A DNA stretch of 24,776 bases from Clostridiaceae bacterium (GCA_018383195.1 JAGZOP010000031.1:1-24776); one strand, 5' to 3'; shown: positions 14,554-22,931, numbered from the stretch's first letter. The notes: a model not told the origin generated them from the letters alone. Program-made: numbers and translations.

Positions 14554-15424
14554 GAACACTCACCTGCCTTTTCAGTTTCTTTTCAGACGACTGGTGCATT
14601 TGCAGCAGCTTTGTAAGTGTTTGCTTCATCTGGTTCCGCGGAACTATCTTATCACAAAAGCCGTGATCGCGCAAGAAGTCCGCGGTCTGAAATTCATCGG
14701 GCAGCTTTTCCCCAATGGTGCCTTCGATCACGCGGCGTCCGGCAAATCCAACGGTCGCGTGCGGCTCCGCTAAAATAATATCGCCGAGCGAAGCAAAACT
14801 TGCCGTAACACCGCCGGTAGTCGGATCGGTCAGCACGGTAATATAGAGCAAGCCTGCATCCGAGTGACGGCGCACCGCCCCCGAAACCTTTGCCATTTGC
14901 AGCAGGGAAAACATTCCTTCCTGCATTCGTGCACCGCCAGAGCAGGTAAACAGCACAACCGGAAGGCGATGCTCTGTTGCATATTCAAACAACCGCGTAA
15001 TTTTTTCTCCCACTACGCTGCCCATGGATGCCATCATGAAGTGGCTGTCCATCACACCTAGGCAGGTCTGTACGCCGCCAATCGTACACAATCCGGTGAC
15101 AACCGCTTCGTTGATGCCGGTCTTTTGCACCAAATCGCGTACCTTTTCTGTATAACCGTCAAACTCCAGCGGGTTAAGCGTTTTTAATCCGCCGAACAGC
15201 TCATGAAAACTATCCTGATCCGCAGTAAAGCGAATCCGTGTACGTGCAAGCAATCGGCTGTACCGACCGCATACCGGGCAGACATACAGATTTCGCCCAA
15301 AGGTACGCGCTTTCAGTTCTGCGCCGCAGCCTTTACAGATCTTAACCGGCTTGGGCTCTGCCTCAGCCTCTCCTTTCATGCGCATGGAGCTGTCACGAGT
15401 CTTCTGAAACAAATCGATTAGCAC
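14546..15424 (-). CDS. accD: Acetyl-CoA carboxylase carboxyltransferase subunit beta
   Basis: This 292-residue subunit has the N-terminal zinc ribbon (Cys30, Cys33, Cys49, Cys52 in CKGC...CPVC), then the crotonase-like core with MDSHFMMASMGSVVGEKI, CSGGARMQEGMFSLLQMAK, LTDPTTGGVTASFASLGD and FAGRRVIEGTIGEKLP. It forms the carboxyltransferase with AccA. Translation starts at a GTG (15424) with GGAGG seven nt upstream, 12 nt after the accC stop. Its end overlaps the accA start. Confidence 0.97.
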   Translation of the reverse strand: MLIDLFQKTRDSSMRMKGEAEAEPKPVKICKGCGAELKARTFGRNLYVCPVCGRYSRLLARTRIRFTADQDSFHELFGGLKTLNPLEFDGYTEKVRDLVQKTGINEAVVTGLCTIGGVQTCLGVMDSHFMMASMGSVVGEKITRLFEYATEHRLPVVLFTCSGGARMQEGMFSLLQMAKVSGAVRRHSDAGLLYITVLTDPTTGGVTASFASLGDIILAEPHATVGFAGRRVIEGTIGEKLPDEFQTADFLRDHGFCDKIVPRNQMKQTLTKLLQMHQSSEKKLKRQVSVRG

Positions 15425-15436
15425 GCGGACGCCTCC

Positions 15437-16786
15437 TTATTCTTCGTCAAAATCGCCGTTTTCAATCGAATTGGTATGAAATGCACCCTGTGCAAACCGT
15501 TCGGACGACAGAATGTGCATCTGATAATCGGTGGTAGTCTGGATGCCGTCGAACAGCGTTTCTGCCAGCGCGCGCTTCATGCGCGCGGTTGCCTGTGCCC
15601 GATCCGCACCATATACAATCATCTTCCCAATCATACTATCATAATACGGCGGAATTGTATACCCCTGATATGCAGCGGTATCCACACGAACTCCCGGACC
15701 GCCAGCCAGATGCATTGCCGCAATCGTTCCCGGGCAGGGCGCAAAGCCTCGCGCCGGGTCTTCGGCGTTAATCCGGCATTCAATCGCGTGACCGCGCAGG
15801 GTCAGCTCCTCCTGCCGGAATGAGATCGGCTCCCCCGCTGCAATCCGAATCTGTTCGCAAACCAAATCCACACCCGTCACCTGCTCGGTCACAGGATGCT
15901 CAACCTGAATCCGCGTATTCATTTCGCAGAAATAGAAGTTCTTTTCATCATCCGCAAGAAATTCAACCGTACCTGCACCGCGATATCCCACCTCACGTGC
16001 AAGGTTGGCTGCCGCCGCACAGATACGCTGCCGAAATTCTTCGTCTGCAAATGCCGAAGGCGCTTCTTCAATCAGCTTCTGATGACGACGCTGAATCGAG
16101 CACTCACGCTCAAACAGATGCACAACATTGCCAAAGGTATCCCCCAGCACCTGCACCTCAATATGACGCGGATTGTGCACATAGCGCTCAAGATACAGCC
16201 GTCCGTCGCCAAAATTCGCCTGCGCCTCGCTGCTCGCTGCATCATATGCAGCTTTCAGCTCATCTGCCGTAAATGCCACACGAATGCCCTTGCCGCCGCC
16301 GCCTGCTGCCGCCTTACACATGATCGGGAATCCAATCCGCTGCGCTTCCCGCTCTGCCTGCGCAAAATCATCGACGGCGCCGTCCGTGCCGGGCGCAACC
16401 GGCACGCCCGCTTTGATTGCCGTGCGCTTTGCCTCAGCCTTATCCCCCATGCGCCGAATCGTTGCCGGGGTTGGACCAATAAATGCCAAGCCGTTTTGAA
16501 TGACCTTTTCTGCAAACTCTGCATTCTCCGACAAGAACCCAAAACCGGGATGGATTGCCTGTGCACCACAGGCAACTGCCGCCGAGATAATATTCTCCAT
16601 ATTCAGATAGCTGTCGCGCGCCGGTGCGGGACCGATGCAGATCGCCTCGTCCGCAATCTGCGTGTGCAGCGCATCACGGTCCGCTTCGGAATAGACTGCA
16701 ACCGCGATAATTCCCAAGTCACGGCACGCCTGAATCACACGCACCGCAATTTCGCCGCGATTGGCGATTAGGACCTTACGAAACAT
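15437..16786 (-). CDS. accC: Acetyl-CoA carboxylase, biotin carboxylase subunit
   Basis: This 449-residue ATP-grasp enzyme carboxylates the biotin on AccB with ATP and bicarbonate. It starts with the standard MFRKVLIANRGEIAVR and has Lys116 and Lys159 in the same positions as in E. coli, the glycine-rich ATP loop AAGGGGKGIR (160-169), ECSIQRRHQKLIEEAPS, FYFCEMNTRIQVEHPVTE and the biotin-carboxylase C-terminal domain with HAIECRINAEDP. Length is normal. The gene starts 18 nt after fabZ with a G-rich ribosome site and is followed by accD. Confidence 0.98.
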   Translation of the reverse strand: MFRKVLIANRGEIAVRVIQACRDLGIIAVAVYSEADRDALHTQIADEAICIGPAPARDSYLNMENIISAAVACGAQAIHPGFGFLSENAEFAEKVIQNGLAFIGPTPATIRRMGDKAEAKRTAIKAGVPVAPGTDGAVDDFAQAEREAQRIGFPIMCKAAAGGGGKGIRVAFTADELKAAYDAASSEAQANFGDGRLYLERYVHNPRHIEVQVLGDTFGNVVHLFERECSIQRRHQKLIEEAPSAFADEEFRQRICAAAANLAREVGYRGAGTVEFLADDEKNFYFCEMNTRIQVEHPVTEQVTGVDLVCEQIRIAAGEPISFRQEELTLRGHAIECRINAEDPARGFAPCPGTIAAMHLAGGPGVRVDTAAYQGYTIPPYYDSMIGKMIVYGADRAQATARMKRALAETLFDGIQTTTDYQMHILSSERFAQGAFHTNSIENGDFDEE

Positions 16787-16804
16787 TGTAAAAAGCCCCC
16801 CGCC

Positions 16805-17227
16805 TTACTCGACGACCGCGCACTTGATTTCAGCCTCAGCGCATTTCTGTGTGCCGTTCCAGACCACGCCCTCGGCCACAGCCATTGGACCACGGCGCTT
16901 GACGAACTGAATCTCCATACGAATCGTGTCACCCGGCTTGACCATAGCGCGGAATTTGGCCTTATCAATTCCCGTATATACCGCGGTTTTCCCCTTGAAC
17001 TCCGGAATCGACAGCAATGCGACTGCACCGGTCTGTGCAAGCGCTTCAAGCTGAAATACCGCAGGCATAATCGGGTTTCCCGGAAAATGTCCCTGGAAGA
17101 AGAATTCATCCCCCGTCAGATGCAGTGTACCAACCGCATGCTCACCATCCAGCTCTGTAATTTCATCTACAAGCAGCATGGGGGCGCGGTGCGGAATGAT
17201 CTCCATAATTTGTTCTCTATTGAGCAT
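16805..17227 (-). CDS. fabZ: 3-hydroxyacyl-ACP dehydratase
   Basis: This 140-residue hot-dog-fold enzyme removes water from 3-hydroxyacyl-ACP. It has IIPHRAPMLLVDE (10-22) and QGHFPGNPIMPAVFQLEALAQ (45-65) with the catalytic His47 and Glu61. The frame extends upstream, but ATG 17227 is preceded by AGGAGG at eight nt and the protein then matches the family start. It sits between accB (13 nt gap) and accC, the usual Firmicute order accB-fabZ-accC. Confidence 0.97.
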   Translation of the reverse strand: MLNREQIMEIIPHRAPMLLVDEITELDGEHAVGTLHLTGDEFFFQGHFPGNPIMPAVFQLEALAQTGAVALLSIPEFKGKTAVYTGIDKAKFRAMVKPGDTIRMEIQFVKRRGPMAVAEGVVWNGTQKCAEAEIKCAVVE

Positions 17228-17240
17228 GCTCAATTCCTCC

Positions 17241-17705
17241 TTATGCGATGACGACAAGAGTCTGACCGTACTCAACCATATCGCCCGACTGCACCATGAC
17301 ACGGCTGACCGTACCATCACACGGCGAAGCGATCTCATTCATGGTTTTCATGGCTTCGATAATAAAAAGTGTATCGCCTTTTTTGACCGTCTGCCCTACT
17401 TCGATATAGGGCGGTTCCTCGGGCGACGGCGCCGCATAAAATGTACCGACAAGCGGTGCGTTTACCTTGGTACCGGAAATCTCTTCCTCTGCCGCAGGTG
17501 CAGGCTGAGCATGCTCAGCACTCTGCGGTGCCGAAGGAGCTGCTGCCGGTGCTGCAGCGGGTGCCGCATAGACAACCGGCGCCGGCGCATTCGCCTTAAT
17601 CTTAATTTTAAACCCATTGGCATTGAGCGACAACTCAGCAAGGCCACGTGCCTTGACTGCGTCCATCAGCTCAATGGCAGTCTGCTTGATATCATTTAAT
17701 TCCAT
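17241..17705 (-). CDS. accB: Acetyl-CoA carboxylase biotin carboxyl carrier protein
   Basis: This 154-residue carrier has an N-terminal helical part, an Ala/Pro-rich flexible linker (about 39-73) and a C-terminal biotinyl domain. PLVGTFYAAPSPEEPPY (84-100) and IIEAMKTMNEI (115-125) are diagnostic; Lys120 takes the biotin. It shuttles carboxybiotin between AccC and AccA/AccD. The start at 17705 is three nt after the fabF stop codon. Confidence 0.97.
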   Translation of the reverse strand: MELNDIKQTAIELMDAVKARGLAELSLNANGFKIKIKANAPAPVVYAAPAAAPAAAPSAPQSAEHAQPAPAAEEEISGTKVNAPLVGTFYAAPSPEEPPYIEVGQTVKKGDTLFIIEAMKTMNEIASPCDGTVSRVMVQSGDMVEYGQTLVVIA

Positions 17706-17708
17706 GCA

Positions 17709-18938
17709 TTACACCTTCTTAAACAGCACGGTCGCATTGTGACCACCGAAACCAAGCGAATTGGAAATTGCAACATTGACCGGCGCTTCCACAGCCTTGT
17801 TCGGCGTAATATCGAGGTCGCACTCCGGGTCAGGCTCCTTATAACCGATGGTCGGCGGGATTACACCCTCGTTAATTGCGCACACGCATGCGATGGCTTC
17901 GACTGCTGCCGCTGCGCCGAGCAAATGTCCGGTCATGGACTTGGTCGAAGAAATCTTCACCTTATATGCTTCGTCGCCGAACGCCTTTTTGACCGCAATG
18001 GTCTCGTACTTCTCATTGAGCGGAGTCGAAGTACCATGCGCATTGATATAGTCTACATCAGCCGGGGTCAAACCTGCATCCGCAATCGCGCGGCGCATTG
18101 CATATGCCGCGCCCTCGCCCTCCGGATCAGGGCTGGTAATATGGTATGCATCGCTGGACGCGCCGTAACCGCCGACTTCTGCAAGGATCGTCGCGCCGCG
18201 TGCCTGCGCATGGCTCAGGCTTTCGAGTACCAGTACACCAGCGCCCTCACCCATGACAAAACCGCTACGGCGTGCATCGAACGGAATCGATGCCGCTTCC
18301 GGATCGTCTCCTGCATGCAGCGCCTTCATATTCTGAAATCCCGCGATGGCGATGCGGATAATCGATGCCTCGGTGCCGCCCGCGAGAACTACATCCTGAT
18401 AGCCGTGACGAATGGCACGCACTGCTTCCCCGATGGCATGATTACCAGTCGCGCATGCGGAAACCGGACAAAAGCTTTCGCCCTTAAAACCAAAGCGCAT
18501 GGAAATATGCGCAGAAGCCATATTTCCAATCATCTCCGGGATGCAGAGCGGTCCAACGCGGGACGGTCCCTTTTCCATCATGCGTTCCATTTCATTTTCA
18601 AAAACCGCAAGACCGCCGACGCCGGAACCAACCATTACACCTGCACGGTAAGGATCAAAATTGCCTTCTTTCAGTCCGCTTTGCGTAACGGCTTCTTCTG
18701 ATGCAGCGAGCGCAAAGTGACAAAAGCGATCCATACGCTTTGCCTCACGCTTGTCGATATATTGCGTGGGGTCAAAATCCTTGACCTCTGCCGCGACCTT
18801 GACCTTAAAATCCGTGGTGTCAAACGCAGTGATCGGCGCAATGCCGCATTTGCCCGCTTTCAGAGCTTCCCAAAAATCCCGAACATTATGACCGATCGGC
18901 GTAACCGCGCCCATGCCGGTGATAACAACTCTTTCCAT
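17709..18938 (-). CDS. fabF: 3-oxoacyl-ACP synthase II
   Basis: This 409-residue condensing enzyme extends acyl-ACP with malonyl-ACP. The catalytic set is complete: Cys162 in PVSACATGNH, His301 in NAHGTSTPLNE, Lys333 and His338 in SSTKSMTGHLLGAAAAVEA. The C-terminal ISNSLGFGGHN is also typical. Length is normal. It starts 11 nt after fabG, with the ribosome site overlapping the fabG stop codon, which suggests coupling. No fabB is present. Confidence 0.98.
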   Translation of the reverse strand: MERVVITGMGAVTPIGHNVRDFWEALKAGKCGIAPITAFDTTDFKVKVAAEVKDFDPTQYIDKREAKRMDRFCHFALAASEEAVTQSGLKEGNFDPYRAGVMVGSGVGGLAVFENEMERMMEKGPSRVGPLCIPEMIGNMASAHISMRFGFKGESFCPVSACATGNHAIGEAVRAIRHGYQDVVLAGGTEASIIRIAIAGFQNMKALHAGDDPEAASIPFDARRSGFVMGEGAGVLVLESLSHAQARGATILAEVGGYGASSDAYHITSPDPEGEGAAYAMRRAIADAGLTPADVDYINAHGTSTPLNEKYETIAVKKAFGDEAYKVKISSTKSMTGHLLGAAAAVEAIACVCAINEGVIPPTIGYKEPDPECDLDITPNKAVEAPVNVAISNSLGFGGHNATVLFKKV

Positions 18939-18949
18939 CGTGCTCCTCC

Positions 18950-19678
18950 TTAAATCAGGCCGCCATCAACCACCAGTGTCTGACTGGTGATAAACGACGC
19001 ATCATCGGACGCAAGAAATGCAACTGCGGCTGCAATCTCCTCCGGTTTTCCGAATCTGCCAAGTGCAATCTGCTTTTTTGCACCGGTTTTAATCTCCTCC
19101 GGCACTTTTTCCGTCATCTCGGTATCAATCCAACCCGGCGCAACCGCATTGACGGTAATGCCGCGCGCACCGAGCTCCTTCGCTGCGGTTTTGGTCATAC
19201 CGATCATGCCCGCCTTCGCTGCGCAGTAGTTGACCTGTCCGACATTTCCGGCAAGACCCGAAATCGAGGTAATGTTGATGATGCGTCCCTTCTTTGCGCG
19301 CATCATCATCGCGCCGCACAGCTGAAGCATGTTAAACGCACCCTTAAGGTTAATATTGATGACCTCGTCAAACTGCGCCTCCTGCATGCGTACCATCAGA
19401 CCATCACGGGTAATGCCCGCATTATTGACCAGAATATACGGCACGCCCATTTTCTCTTTAATTTCTGCCAAAGCCTGCTCGCAGGCTGCATGGTCGGAAA
19501 CATCCCACTGCATAGCGACCGCCTGCACACCCATCGCACGGCATTCTTCGGCAACTGCCTCAGCCTTTTCTACCGAGGATGCACAGTTGACTACAATATC
19601 ATGCCCTTCCTTTGCCAGACGGCGCGCAATCGCTGCGCCGATGCCGCGGGAACCTCCGGTTACAATTGCAATACTCAT
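18950..19678 (-). CDS. fabG: 3-oxoacyl-ACP reductase
   Basis: This 242-residue short-chain dehydrogenase uses NADPH to reduce 3-oxoacyl-ACP. It shows the cofactor loop TGGSRGIG (7-14), NNAG (85-88), Ser138, Tyr151 and Lys155 (catalytic triad at the E. coli FabG positions) and the C-terminal ITSQTLVVDGGL. It starts 17 nt after fabK with an AGAGGAG ribosome site. Its place inside the fab operon separates it from the many other SDR enzymes. Confidence 0.97.
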   Translation of the reverse strand: MSIAIVTGGSRGIGAAIARRLAKEGHDIVVNCASSVEKAEAVAEECRAMGVQAVAMQWDVSDHAACEQALAEIKEKMGVPYILVNNAGITRDGLMVRMQEAQFDEVININLKGAFNMLQLCGAMMMRAKKGRIINITSISGLAGNVGQVNYCAAKAGMIGMTKTAAKELGARGITVNAVAPGWIDTEMTEKVPEEIKTGAKKQIALGRFGKPEEIAAAVAFLASDDASFITSQTLVVDGGLI

Positions 19679-19695
19679 ATCTTTTGAAACTCCTC

Positions 19696-20643
19696 TTACT
19701 GTATGCGGGCGGCAGCATTTTTCAGCAGCTGCTCTGCCCCCTCGGTGATCTTACGAATAATATCGTGGCAGTTCGAGCGCTCGTTTACCATGCCCGCGAT
19801 CTGCCCAGACATAAAGGTGCCCTCCTCGTAGTTGCCATCCTGTACCGCCTTGCGCAGCGACCCTGCGGTCATTGTCTCAATTTCTTCAAGCGAACGGTCA
19901 TCGACATGCTTTTCGAGCTTGAGGCATGCGCGCGTGAGCGGAGACTTCAGCGAACGCACCGGATGCCCGCTTGCGCGGCCAGTGACCACCGTAGAAATAT
20001 CGGTTGCCTTGAGAACCAGTTCCTTATACTTTTCCGAGATAGAACATTCGTCAGCGCTCAGGAAAATCGTGCCGCATTGCACGCCTTCCGCCCCCAGCAT
20101 CATCATGGCCGCCATACCGCGTCCATCTGCGCAGCCGCCTGCGCCAATGACCGGAATGGATACTGCATCCACAACCTGCGGCAGCAGCGCCATCGTTGTC
20201 GTTTCCCCGATATGTCCGCCGGCTTCCATGCCTTCCGCAATCACCGCATCCGCGCCCGCACGCTCCATACGCTTTGCCAGCGCAACCGAAGCCACAACCG
20301 GAACCACCTTGATTCCTGCGGTTTTCCACATCTCCATATATTTGCCCGGGTTACCCGCACCGGTGGTCAGTACCTCAATCCCTTCATCAATCGCAAGCTG
20401 TGCAAGCTCATCTGCATTTGGACTGAGAAGCATAATATTCATGCCAATCGGCTTTTTGGTGATGCTGCGTGCCTTGTGAATTTCGTTTCGGATATATTCT
20501 ACCGGTGCTGCGCCACCTGCAATGATGCCAAGACCGCCTGCCTCACTGACCGCCGCCGCAAGACCGCCGTCTGCGATCCACGCCATCGCCCCCTGTACAA
20601 TCGGATATTCGATTCCAAGAAGCTCAGTGATTTTTGTCTTCAT
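19696..20643 (-). CDS. fabK: Enoyl-ACP reductase II (FMN-dependent)
   Basis: This 315-residue TIM-barrel flavoprotein performs the last reduction of each elongation cycle. It shows the FabK/nitronate-monooxygenase pattern: IEYPIVQGAMAWIADGGLA (11-29), GGLGIIAGG, PIGMNIML, AEGMEAGGHIGE (136-147) with His144 as in pneumococcal FabK, PVIGAGGCADGRGMAAM, and GAEGVQCGTIFL. The N-terminal IVQGAMAW and its place between fabH and fabG support FabK rather than a nitronate monooxygenase. It should be insensitive to triclosan, as FabK enzymes are. No fabI is present. Confidence 0.95.
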   Translation of the reverse strand: MKTKITELLGIEYPIVQGAMAWIADGGLAAAVSEAGGLGIIAGGAAPVEYIRNEIHKARSITKKPIGMNIMLLSPNADELAQLAIDEGIEVLTTGAGNPGKYMEMWKTAGIKVVPVVASVALAKRMERAGADAVIAEGMEAGGHIGETTTMALLPQVVDAVSIPVIGAGGCADGRGMAAMMMLGAEGVQCGTIFLSADECSISEKYKELVLKATDISTVVTGRASGHPVRSLKSPLTRACLKLEKHVDDRSLEEIETMTAGSLRKAVQDGNYEEGTFMSGQIAGMVNERSNCHDIIRKITEGAEQLLKNAAARIQ

Positions 20644-20661
20644 ATGTTTAACTCCTCTCGC

Positions 20662-21669
20662 TTACAGCTTGATGACAATGGCTCCATAAGTCAAACCGCC
20701 GCCGAAACCGCTCATCAAAATCGTCTGACCGCTTTGAAGCAGATTTTTTTCCTTCATCTCTGCCAGACACAGCGGAATGGACGCCGATGAAGTATTGCCA
20801 AAACGGTCGATGTTGGTATATACCTTTTCCTCGTCAAGACCGTATCGGGTGGCAACCATATGCAGAATGCGCTGATTCGCCTGATGAAGTACGAACCAAT
20901 CTACATCAGCAGCCGAAATACCCGCACGAGTCAGTGCATTGTCAATGGCGTCTGGCACTGCGCGTGAGGTGAAACGGAACACCTCGCTGCCGCCCATTTT
21001 TAAAAACCGATACTTTGCATCAACAGCACGCTCTCCGGAAAGCGGATCACTTTCCACCGGCAATGCCCCGGCAAACAGCGAATGCCCCAAGCTGCCGTCT
21101 GCACGCATATATGTAGAAAGAATGCCGCTGCCATCTTCGGATGCCGTATAGACTGCGGCGCCTGCCCCATCTCCAAAAATGACGCAGGTAGTTCGATCCG
21201 TGTAGTCGATGATGCTGCTCAGGCGCTCTACCGACACCACCAGAACATGCTTTGCCTTGCCCGAACGGATATAACTGTCTGCTACATCACTCGCATATAC
21301 AAACCCTGAGCATGCTGCACTCAAATCGACCGCCATGGCTTTGGATGCGCCAAGCTTGTCCTGAATCGTGCAGGATACCGTAGGCGTATAGCTGTCCGGC
21401 GTCACTGTGCTGACCAGAATGAGGTCGAGTTCCGATGCATCCAGACCGCAATCATTCAGTGCAGCCTGTCCTGCTTTCAGACCCATTTCCCATGTCGTTT
21501 CCCCTTTGCAAATCCGACGCTCCCGAATGCCGGTTCGCTTGACGATCCAGTCATCGTTGGTATCTACAAGTTGTTCCAACTGACCATTGGTCAGGCGGTA
21601 TTCGGGCGCATAACTCCCGATCCCGATGATCTTACTTAAAATGTTACTCGACCTCCTTGTCGAATGCAC
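20662..21669 (-). CDS. fabH: 3-oxoacyl-ACP synthase III
   Basis: This enzyme starts fatty-acid chains by joining acetyl-CoA to malonyl-ACP. The triad is complete: Cys in DLSAACSGFVYA, His in LHQANQRI, Asn in RFGNTSSASIP. Coordinates are given from the first in-frame ATG (21669), but that ATG has no ribosome site, and a perfect AAGGAGG (21658-21652) lies inside the frame. Nine nt after it comes an ATT codon (21642-21640) opening ILSKIIGIGSY, which fits the normal FabH start (M-x-x-KIIGTGSY). Starting there puts the catalytic Cys at 111, next to 112 in E. coli. No ATG, GTG or TTG lies between. An ATT start is therefore likely. It is the first gene of the operon. Confidence 0.95.
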   Translation of the reverse strand: MHSTRRSSNILSKIIGIGSYAPEYRLTNGQLEQLVDTNDDWIVKRTGIRERRICKGETTWEMGLKAGQAALNDCGLDASELDLILVSTVTPDSYTPTVSCTIQDKLGASKAMAVDLSAACSGFVYASDVADSYIRSGKAKHVLVVSVERLSSIIDYTDRTTCVIFGDGAGAAVYTASEDGSGILSTYMRADGSLGHSLFAGALPVESDPLSGERAVDAKYRFLKMGGSEVFRFTSRAVPDAIDNALTRAGISAADVDWFVLHQANQRILHMVATRYGLDEEKVYTNIDRFGNTSSASIPLCLAEMKEKNLLQSGQTILMSGFGGGLTYGAIVIKL

Positions 21670-21738
21670 AATTATTTTGAAATACTAAGTAATGTCCCAA
21701 AAAATAAACCCCGTCTGCCGTCCGGCGTCGTGGTCTCC

Positions 21739-21759
21739 ATTTTGTTTGATTGACAAAAT
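21739..21759. promoter_or_regulatory. Candidate FabT operator in the fabH/fabD promoter region
   Basis: ATTTTG (21739-21744) and CAAAAT (21754-21759) form an inverted repeat, with TTTGATTGACAAA (21745-21757) inside it. This agrees at 11 of 13 positions with TTTGATTATCAAA, the FabT site as I recall it from streptococci and lactococci. It overlaps the -35 of the fabD promoter and lies just past the fabH start site, so one site could control both. Confidence 0.5.
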
Positions 21760-21778
21760 AACTCGATAATATTATAAT
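21750..21778 (+). promoter_or_regulatory. Consensus sigma-A promoter of fabD
   Basis: TTGACA (21750-21755), a 17-nt spacer and TATAAT (21773-21778) match the sigma-A consensus perfectly. Transcription should start near 21785, giving a leader of about 105 nt before fabD. Confidence 0.9.
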
Positions 21779-21799
21779 AAACCCGAATCTGGATGTCAA
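21771..21799 (-). promoter_or_regulatory. Consensus sigma-A promoter of the fabH-acpP operon
   Basis: On the minus strand TTGACA (21799-21794), a 17-nt spacer and TATAAT (21776-21771) again match the consensus exactly. The -10 shares four base pairs with the -10 of the opposite promoter. Predicted start near 21764, about 120 nt before the likely fabH start. Confidence 0.9.
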
Positions 21800-21890
21800 C
21801 ACTTTCCTTTATCTCCCTGCAAAAAAGTCCGGACATGCAGGATTCATCCAGTATTCCCAAAACTTTTTGTCACAAGGAGGACATCCAGAC

Positions 21891-22808
21891 ATGACTTACG
21901 GATTTGCATTATTCCCCGGTCAGGGGGCGCAGCACCCCGGTATGGGACAGAGCCTTTATGAGGGAAGCGCAGCGGCGCGCGAAGTATTCGCCTGCGCCTC
22001 TGACGTTGCGGGACTCGACGTTGCAAAGCTCTGCTTTGAGGGCACACAGGAAGAACTTTCCCGTACCGTTAACTCACAAATCGCAATTTTTACGCATTCC
22101 ATGGCTGCATTCGCAGCGCTGCGCGAAGCAGGCGTTTCTTTCGATGCCTGTGCAGGCTTTTCGCTTGGTGAATATACCGCACTTGTCGCTTCGGGCATTG
22201 TCTCCCTGGAAGATGGCGTAAAAATTGTACGCAAGCGCGGGCAGGTCATGCAGGCCGCCGCTGACGCCATGGATAGCGGCATGGCTGCTGTTATCGGTCT
22301 GGAGGACACGGTTGTCGAGCAGGCATGTGCAGAGGTTTCCTGCGGTATTGTACGCCCGGTAAACTATAACTGCCCCGGTCAGCTTGTCATCGCAGGTGAA
22401 CGCGCGGCACTGAACGAAGCAATCGAAAAATGCAAGGCAGCAGGCGCGCGCCGTGCACTGCCGCTTGCAGTCAGCGGTGCATTCCATACGCCGCTGCTCA
22501 CTGAAGCTGCTGCCGAACTGCGCGCTTTCCTTGCAGACTTTACCTTCTCTGCTCCAACTCTGCCGGTTTACTCCAATTTGGACGGTGCGCTTCTCGAAAT
22601 CCGCGATCTGCCGGCTCACCTCGAGCAGCATATGATCTCCCCCGTTCGCTGGAAAACACTCATGGCGAACGGCATGGCGGCAGGTCTTACAACCGGCTGC
22701 GAAGTCGGTCCGGGCAAGACCTTAACCGGCTTTGCAAAAAAAATCGACAAAGAATTGTCTATTCTTGCGGTTGAAACCATGGAAAATGTGGAATCTGCCG
22801 CAAAGTAA
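21891..22808 (+). CDS. fabD: Malonyl-CoA:ACP transacylase
   Basis: This 305-residue enzyme moves malonyl from CoA to AcpP. It has FPGQGAQHPGMG (8-19), GFSLGEYTAL (89-98) with nucleophile Ser91, and VSGAFHTPLL (194-203) with His199, close to Ser92/His201 of E. coli. The frame is open to a TTG at 21867, but AAGGAGG at 21874-21880 sets the ATG at 21891. It is divergent from fabH rather than inside the fab operon and shares that operon's promoter region. A terminator follows at 22871. Confidence 0.97.
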   Translation: MTYGFALFPGQGAQHPGMGQSLYEGSAAAREVFACASDVAGLDVAKLCFEGTQEELSRTVNSQIAIFTHSMAAFAALREAGVSFDACAGFSLGEYTALVASGIVSLEDGVKIVRKRGQVMQAAADAMDSGMAAVIGLEDTVVEQACAEVSCGIVRPVNYNCPGQLVIAGERAALNEAIEKCKAAGARRALPLAVSGAFHTPLLTEAAAELRAFLADFTFSAPTLPVYSNLDGALLEIRDLPAHLEQHMISPVRWKTLMANGMAAGLTTGCEVGPGKTLTGFAKKIDKELSILAVETMENVESAAK

Positions 22809-22818
22809 CGTCTTTTCT

Positions 22819-22847
22819 TTGACGCAGCACTTCGGGCATGCTATACT
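22819..22847 (+). promoter_or_regulatory. Sigma-A promoter of the DEAD-box helicase gene
   Basis: TTGACG (22819-22824), a 17-nt spacer and TATACT (22842-22847), with TGC before the -10 (extended -10). It starts ten nt after the fabD stop codon. The predicted start near 22854 puts the hairpin at 22871-22901 inside the helicase leader. Confidence 0.75.
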
Positions 22848-22870
22848 GATAAAAAGAAGTAAGTATGTAC

Positions 22871-22901
22871 AAAACGTGGGGACATGCCATCCCCACGTTT
22901 T
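22871..22901 (+). terminator. Terminator of fabD, possible attenuator of the helicase gene
   Basis: A perfect 12-bp stem (AAAACGTGGGGA at 22871-22882 with TCCCCACGTTTT at 22890-22901) has a 7-nt loop and ends in a T4 run followed by ATTTT. It ends 19 nt before the helicase ribosome site and lies downstream of a strong promoter, so it may also attenuate the helicase transcript. Confidence 0.8.
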
Positions 22902-22931
22902 ATTTTGGAATCAAACACTAGGAGGTTTTCT

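Noticed and set aside
17739..18701. 320-codon plus-strand open frame
   Set aside because: It lies fully antisense to fabF, whose catalytic motifs are complete; the translation has no recognisable domain and is rich in Cys, Arg and His as expected for a shadow frame.
19612..20790. 392-codon plus-strand open frame
   Set aside because: It runs antisense across fabG, fabK and fabH, with no ribosome site and no protein-like pattern.
21672..21860. 62-codon minus-strand open frame upstream of fabH
   Set aside because: It spans both consensus promoters and the likely operator, has no ribosome site and would start upstream of the predicted transcription start.
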